From Verrucomicrobiota bacterium (GTDB lineage: Bacteria > Verrucomicrobiota > Verrucomicrobiia > Opitutales > Opitutaceae): a stretch of 64,000 nucleotides of DNA. The notes beneath the pieces were generated by a model. The model had not been told where the DNA came from, did no database searches, and saw only the letters and a program-made list of their open reading frames with translations. Of this stretch, positions 59,839 to 64,000 are shown one piece after another (position 1 is the first letter of the stretch; the number at the start of each line of letters is the position of its first letter). The DNA lies in assembly GCA_016222805.1 (NCBI GenBank), contig JACRQG010000037.1:124001-188000 (forward strand), in the 5' to 3' direction. A program made the translations under genes and the position numbers.

Positions 59839-61019
59839 GGGCTCGCCCCGACATGATTCCGTTATCCCGAGTCCGATCCAACCCCGGCAGTGTCCATCCG
59901 CCTTCCAGGAAGGACAGCGGGGGGGTGAAGACGTGAATGTCCACCCTGTCCGCAGTCAAGAAACGCCCGAAGTCGGACTCGCACAGCCGAAACCCGTTGA
60001 TGCCCACCGGTGCGAAAAGTGATCAATGCGAGGCTGGATCCCGGCCCACGCCCCCCAAATTACGGATCCGACTTCGTTACGCCTTGCTGGAGGACTTGCG
60101 GCCTCCAGGAAAACCCCGATCAGAACTGGGCCTTAATCCCGGCAGTCCAAACGGGAACATAGACGGAGCGCAGGACGTTCTTCGCGATATCGGGTGTGGT
60201 CGGGCTATAGACCTGGAGGCTTTGCGTGCGGCCGCTGATCTCGCGGCCGTTGATGAAAGCGGACCAAAAGGGTTAGCCCTTTGTTTGTTGCTTCCGAGCG
60301 AACTTCCGCCGGCACCGTTGGTGCCGTGGAGTGACTGCGGTACCTTGATGGAGGCATTGGGAGAGCCCAGTCAGCGAACGGAACGTTCGGTTCACGGACC
60401 ATAGGTTGCAGATTGGGATGCGAGCCACCCGTCAAATTCGCGCAACCCCAGCCTGCCCCCTTTGGGCTGCCTGCCCGGCCCAAACACGAACGCAATTTGA
60501 CGGGGTTTCGACCCCGGGACTGTGCCGCTGACGTTCGTTGGCGAAACACGAAACGTTGGGATCGAGCAGCCGGGTGTTAGCCATGCGCAAGGCCCCCTTA
60601 GGGAGGACACTTGCACGAGTAGCAATCTGCGGGACAACCCGTCTGGTTCGTTCTCTCTCGACTTGCCCTTCACGATTCACGTCGTGACCACGTCCGGCTC
60701 GCTCACTGCTGGCTCTACTGAGTGGCGATACCCATTCCGGAACCATCACACCCGTTGATCGATTCTCTGCATCTGCCAATCACGCTCCCCCGAAAGTCCA
60801 AAGCGAGACGATATAACGTCGGCTTTCCTTACGTCTTTTGATCACAGCAGCCAGCGTGCTATTAGGTATTGCTTTCGCTAACACCTGCAAGCCGTTTGGG
60901 TCCAATCGATATCACCTATTTCAGCAGTTATGCTGCTTTTGTCCTCCTGCGGCACAAATCCCGCTAATAGGGAACGTCATTCGCTCGGCCGTTGCTTAGC
61001 TCCTTCCCCCCGAAGTTTT
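59839..61019. other. 1.18-kb region without a recognisable gene
   Basis: No frame gives a known domain. The sequence contains small inverted repeats, for example GTCAAATT near 60433 and AATTTGAC near 60495, a CGAACG/CGTTCG hairpin near 60376-60390, and GTTAGCC near 60575. Base composition falls towards 61 kb, where the AT-richer surface-protein genes begin. It looks like decayed, formerly mobile or coding sequence. The promoter of the next gene probably lies in the AT-rich last 150 bp. Confidence 0.45.
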
Positions 61020-61751
61020 ATGAAAACTATCCCCAGCCCCGTTCTCCGCGACCTTCGCTTCGCGCACTCAGTTGCCCTCCCTGTCGCGAAGCTAGTCGGC
61101 TATCTCGCACCGTTGGTGTTCGCAATCGCAGCACATGCGCTGCCGATAGTATATTCTTTTGATTTTATCTCTAATGGCAATCGCACGCACTTCAACGGCT
61201 TCGAGGCAATACCGACTGATCCATCAGGGCCATTCCCCGGTCAATTTTATAGTGGAGGTTCCGGCCCCTACGACGAAGACGGAATAAGGGTGCAACAAAT
61301 CAATGGCGATCCAGGAAACAGCATTTCAGTTACACCGGAAGACCCACATACTGAGCATAAATGGTATCCTGATGGTGGCGATCATGGATATACCAAAATC
61401 ACATTCGCTGACGGATCTGATTTCCAGGATGTCGGTTTCGTCACGTTCAGTGGCGGTGGCGCTTCCTTGGTTTTGTACTCCCTCTGGAAGGATGGAATTT
61501 TGGTTGCATCCGGATCCTCGCCGTTGGTTAACAACTTCTCCACTGGGAAAGGATACTTGGGGTTTTCCGGCGGTGGATTCGACGAGATCCATGTGAAAGA
61601 TAACTATTCCGTAATTAACAACTATAATGCTCTTGGAATCGACAGCATTGAGACACAAGACTCTCAATCGACTCCCGATATATCCAAGACTTTTGGTTTG
61701 GTTCTATTCTCACTCGCCGGCCTTTTGGTTTTGCGTAGCAAGTTTTCTTGA
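61020..61751 (+). CDS. Exported protein with VPD-type C-terminal sorting signal
   Basis: The protein has 243 residues from ATG 61020. A signal peptide with a long n-region ends near LVFAIAAHALP. The mature part is Gly-, Ser- and Asp-rich and beta-type (FDFISNGNRTHFNGFEAIPT, FQDVGFVTFSGGGASLVLYS), with no assigned domain. The C-terminus, TPDISKTFGLVLFSLAGLLV followed by LRSKFS, is a PEP-CTERM-like tripartite signal of the VPDSG type: a short motif, a hydrophobic helix and basic residues. Proteins of this sort are processed by an exosortase and delivered to the surface or extracellular matrix. The DNA is visibly AT-richer than most of the window. It is followed at 48 bp by another gene of the same kind. 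Confidence 0.82.
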   Translation: MKTIPSPVLRDLRFAHSVALPVAKLVGYLAPLVFAIAAHALPIVYSFDFISNGNRTHFNGFEAIPTDPSGPFPGQFYSGGSGPYDEDGIRVQQINGDPGNSISVTPEDPHTEHKWYPDGGDHGYTKITFADGSDFQDVGFVTFSGGGASLVLYSLWKDGILVASGSSPLVNNFSTGKGYLGFSGGGFDEIHVKDNYSVINNYNALGIDSIETQDSQSTPDISKTFGLVLFSLAGLLVLRSKFS

Positions 61752-61799
61752 TCGCATCCGCGCTCTCAACACGACAGGAACGCAAATCGGACCTAGCAT

Positions 61800-62555
61800 A
61801 TGAAAAGCACCTCTCGCTTCGCTTTGGTTCTGGTCGCCGTCGTGCTCGTCGATCTCCCGACTCGGGCTAATTTGCTCACTGCTACATACGAATCTCAACT
61901 CGAAGCATGGTTGGGCCAGGGCAATCTGACTTTCACCAACATTTTCACCAAGTCGGCGGGTGATGACAGTCGTGATTTTCACTCCGCAGTTGATGGAAAA
62001 GGTGCGACGTTTACGCTGATGCACGTTTTCGGCACCGGCGGTGATCCCGGCGCATTATTTGACCTGCTCCCCCAAGTCGTAGGGGGTTATAATCCGCAGA
62101 GCTGGAATTCGAGTGGAACCTGGAATTACAGTCCTTTCGATGCCGATAGAACAGCCTTTCTCTACAACCTCTCATCGGGGACGATTCAACGACAGAATCT
62201 CATTGGGCAAGTTTCAGGCCCAGACTATGGACAAATCCAAACAAACAACAATCTGAATGCTGGTCCGACTTTTGGCGCCGGTTATGATTTAGTCGCGCAT
62301 TTTGATCTGAGCCACGGCTACGCCGCGAACGCTTCGTACGGTGGCACGAGTTTCGGAGCAGAAATCACTACCGGCGGACCGAACTTTGTGTACAGTTGGG
62401 GAGAGATTTCGCGTTTCTACGTCCTCGACCTCGAGGTCTACACGTTCATTCCTGCGCAGAACAATGCAGTGCCTGACTCCGAAAGCACGATTGGCCTGAT
62501 CACCCTCTCGCTCTTCGGCCTCGTCGTTCTGCGCCGCCGGTTTTCACGCGGCTGA
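61800..62555 (+). CDS. TLDc-like domain protein with VPDSG-type sorting signal
   Basis: The protein has 251 residues. MKSTSRFALVLVAVVLVDLP begins a signal peptide. The middle (about 40-200) resembles a TLDc domain: DFHSAVDGKGATFTLMHVFG, VVGGYNPQSWNSSGTWNYSP and DRTAFLYNLSSG correspond to the K-G-x-T-x-T-L, GGY-x-x-Q-x-W-x-S-S-G and D-x-x-AFL-x-x-L pattern. PNFVYSWGEIS lies near the end. The C-terminus is VPDSESTIGLITLSLFGLVV plus LRRRFSRG, a clear VPDSG-CTERM signal, so the protein should be exported and anchored or released by an exosortase. Bacterial secreted TLDc proteins are little studied. The preceding gene is of the same sorted class and the two may be cotranscribed. Confidence 0.85.
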   Translation: MKSTSRFALVLVAVVLVDLPTRANLLTATYESQLEAWLGQGNLTFTNIFTKSAGDDSRDFHSAVDGKGATFTLMHVFGTGGDPGALFDLLPQVVGGYNPQSWNSSGTWNYSPFDADRTAFLYNLSSGTIQRQNLIGQVSGPDYGQIQTNNNLNAGPTFGAGYDLVAHFDLSHGYAANASYGGTSFGAEITTGGPNFVYSWGEISRFYVLDLEVYTFIPAQNNAVPDSESTIGLITLSLFGLVVLRRRFSRG

Positions 62556-62883
62556 GGTGGCTAATAGCAACCGTTCAGGGGGAACCTTCGGCCCCATTTA
62601 GGTGGCGGGCTTTTCGCACCCGGAATCGCAGAGGTATTCTGGTCTGTGGTTGTGGTGCGCCAATTCAGCTCATTCCCATACGACCGTACTTGGATCGCTG
62701 TAACAACACGTCCGCTTCCGGCTCCTGAGAACGGCCCCAAGGTGCACTGCCTGCGAACAAGGAAGTCCGCTCGCTTCTAATCCAAACCTGGGGCGGAGGC
62801 GGCGGGCAAGCTGCCACGTGGTCCACGGTCAGCCACGCTTTCGCCTTCGGCTCAAGGGCGGCAACAGAAAGCGTGAATGTCCT
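62556..62883. other. 328-bp intergenic region, nothing recognised
   Basis: This follows the TLDc-like gene. There is no ORF with known similarity, no T-tailed hairpin and no repeat family member that I can identify. Confidence 0.5.
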
Positions 62884-63279
62884 CTACCGCGCGGGTGCCA
62901 ACCGCTCCACCTCCGCCTGACTCAGCGCCCGGCGCGCGACGAGGAGGTCATCGGCGGTCCCCACGAGTTGCTCCGTCGGGGCGTTGGCCGCCTCGTCGCG
63001 GAAGGTGATGAACCGCGTGCCCGGATCCTCCCCCACCCGCAGGTCCCCCGCGAGGGTGATCCCCGTGAGCGGCCGGCCCGCCCCCAGGTGCTCGATGAGG
63101 CTCCGATCGCTGAACAGGTGCACGCTGCCCTGGCGGATCCGCCCCTCGCCCACCCGGGCCCCGTCGACGTACAGCACCACGTCGCCGTCGTCATAGGTCG
63201 CCGCGTAGTGGTGGCTCTGCTTGTCGCCGAGGAAACGCGGTCGCGACTGCACGCGCTGCCCATTGACCACCAGCCGCAC
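62884..63279 (-). pseudogene. Truncated LamG/concanavalin-like domain fragment
   Basis: The 131 codons encode a single LamG-type jelly-roll piece: HHYAATYDDGDVVLYVDGARVGEG is the classic strand pair (in two short stretches, HHYAATYDDGDVVLY and VDGARVGEG), followed by ITLAGDLRVGEDPGT, ADDLLVARRALSQAEVERL and a stop. Such domains normally end long exported proteins. Here the upstream part is missing and is replaced by a palindromic repeat (63303-63366) and then a kinase gene. No signal peptide or natural start is present, so this is the remnant of a larger gene. Confidence 0.75.
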
Positions 63280-63302
63280 GACCCCGCTGCGGGAGCCCGT
63301 AC

Positions 63303-63366
63303 GGGGTCAAGTCGTGAATTGTGAATCCACGGGCGCTCCCGGTTTCCCGATTCACGACCTGACCCC
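63303..63366. repeat. GGGGTCA..GTCGTG palindromic repeat, best copy
   Basis: GGGGTCAAGTCGTGAATTGT (left) and, reversed from the right, GGGGTCAGGTCGTGAATCGG form a large imperfect palindrome around CCACGGGCGCTCCCGG. It separates the broken LamG fragment from the TIR-kinase gene. The other copies are at 50488-50550 (full) and 46956-46981 (one arm). Confidence 0.65.
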
Positions 63367-63493
63367 ATCCGCTCTCATGCGGTTCGGTGCGCGGAGGCAT
63401 CATCCCGCAGTCGCGGTGGGACGCTCTCCACATTCGGGCTCGCGTCGTTGGGAACGGAGACCGATAATCAGTCGTTCGACGCCTCCTACCTCG

Positions 63494-64000
63494 ATGGAAT
63501 CGCACGTTCCCAAGGCGGTGTTCCTCAGTTACGCCCGTGAGGATGCGATCGCGGCGCGGCGCATTACCGAGGCGCTCCGCCGCAATGGAATCGAAGTCTG
63601 GTTCGACGAAAACGAACTGCGTGGTGGAGAGGATTGGAATCATCAGATCAAGCGGAAGATCAAGGAGTGCACCCTGTTTGTGCCGGTCATCTCGGCGCAC
63701 ACCCAAGCGCGCCGGGAGGGTTACTTCCGGCTCGAATGGCGGCTGGCGGAAGAGCGGACGCACTTGATGGCAAGAGGTACGCCGTTCGTGGTGCCAGTAT
63801 GCATCGACGCAACCAGCGAGAGCCAGGCCCTGGTGCCGGCCGTGTTCTTGAGCGTGCAATGGACGCGACTGCCGGGAGGAGAGACACCGTCCGCCTTCGG
63901 CGTTCAGCTCGAACGCCTCCTGGCGGGCGGTGCGCGCGCGACTGAGGCTGCCGGGCGGGCGGCTGAAACACCCCCTCGCATTCCCGACTACGAGCTGCTG
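63494..64000 (+). CDS. TIR-domain protein kinase, 3'-truncated by the window end
   Basis: The 169 codons visible from ATG 63494 are open to the last base. The first 140 residues align throughout with the TIR domain of the gene at 55898: MESHVPKAVFLSYAREDA, IEVWFDENELRGGEDW, CTLFVPVISAHTQ, and YFRLEW with Glu81 conserved. After a short linker the frame reads PRIPDYELL, the usual opening of a Hanks-type kinase domain in this group. What follows (TPR, WD40 or another sensor) lies outside the window. It is on the same strand as the first TIR-kinase, 4.4 kb downstream. Confidence 0.88.
   Translation, partial: MESHVPKAVFLSYAREDAIAARRITEALRRNGIEVWFDENELRGGEDWNHQIKRKIKECTLFVPVISAHTQARREGYFRLEWRLAEERTHLMARGTPFVVPVCIDATSESQALVPAVFLSVQWTRLPGGETPSAFGVQLERLLAGGARATEAAGRAAETPPRIPDYELL

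Noticed and set aside
60540-60600. GTTAGCC and AACGTT pieces resembling an integron attC site
   Set aside because: The core does not match the GTTRRRY consensus, no paired complementary core of the right spacing was found, and no integrase is nearby.
1-64000. tRNA, rRNA or riboswitch genes
   Set aside because: I looked for tRNA-like cloverleaf arms with the GTTC-A loop and for rRNA core sequences and found none convincing. A covariance-model scan would be needed to exclude small RNAs.

Overview
The window is a GC-rich chromosomal segment that looks like Verrucomicrobiota, most likely Opitutaceae or a close relative (inference). The signs are proteins with a VPD-type C-terminal sorting signal, TonB-dependent receptors paired with sulfatases and unusual glycoside hydrolases, large serine/threonine kinases carrying WD40, TIR or TPR domains, delta-60 repeat proteins, many Tat or Sec signals, and several families of short palindromic (REP/BIME-like) repeats between genes. 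I saw no rRNA, tRNA, CRISPR array or intact transposase.

Layout. 1-6.3 kb: the end of a TsaC/Sua5 tRNA-modification gene, a Ser/Thr kinase with WD40 repeats, a strong terminator, a TonB protein and a PLP-dependent D-amino-acid lyase-like enzyme. 6.3-17.6 kb: a probable amino-sugar locus. A DeoR-type regulator at 9.15 kb leads a rightward run (class-III aminotransferase, Gfo/Idh/MocA dehydrogenase, NagA, NagB-like protein, Na+/solute symporter, kelch protein). A leftward pair (ceramidase-like amidohydrolase, FGGY kinase) diverges from it across tandem operator-like repeats. 17.7-25.6 kb, minus strand: a TonB receptor, two sialidase-like propellers and a GH10-like hydrolase. 25.7-40.4 kb: a hybrid sensor kinase and NarL-type regulator, then a polysaccharide-utilisation-like run (TonB receptor, SGNH hydrolase, sulfatase, GH99-like protein, sulfatase, GH127). 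A 16-bp inverted repeat occurs both at the regulator start and upstream of the receptor, and is a candidate target of that regulator. 40.6-50.3 kb: an aldo/keto reductase, a DUF1272 protein, a third sialidase-like protein, a DUF1080 protein, a UroD-like protein, a ferritin-like protein, a polysaccharide pyruvyl transferase and a secreted ceramidase-like enzyme.

50.9-64 kb is more accessory: a 1293-residue delta-60 repeat protein; a TIR-kinase-TPR gene lying exactly between two direct copies of a decayed REP-associated transposase; about 1.2 kb without a recognisable gene; two AT-richer genes for surface-sorted proteins, one with a TLDc-like domain; a broken LamG fragment; and the start of a second TIR-kinase.

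The observations most worth following are the TIR-kinase bracketed by transposase remnants, the repeat arms translated as the N-termini of two adjacent exported hydrolases, the paired MITE-like elements abutting stop codons, the candidate response-regulator site, and the NagB-like enzyme that lacks a catalytic Asp.
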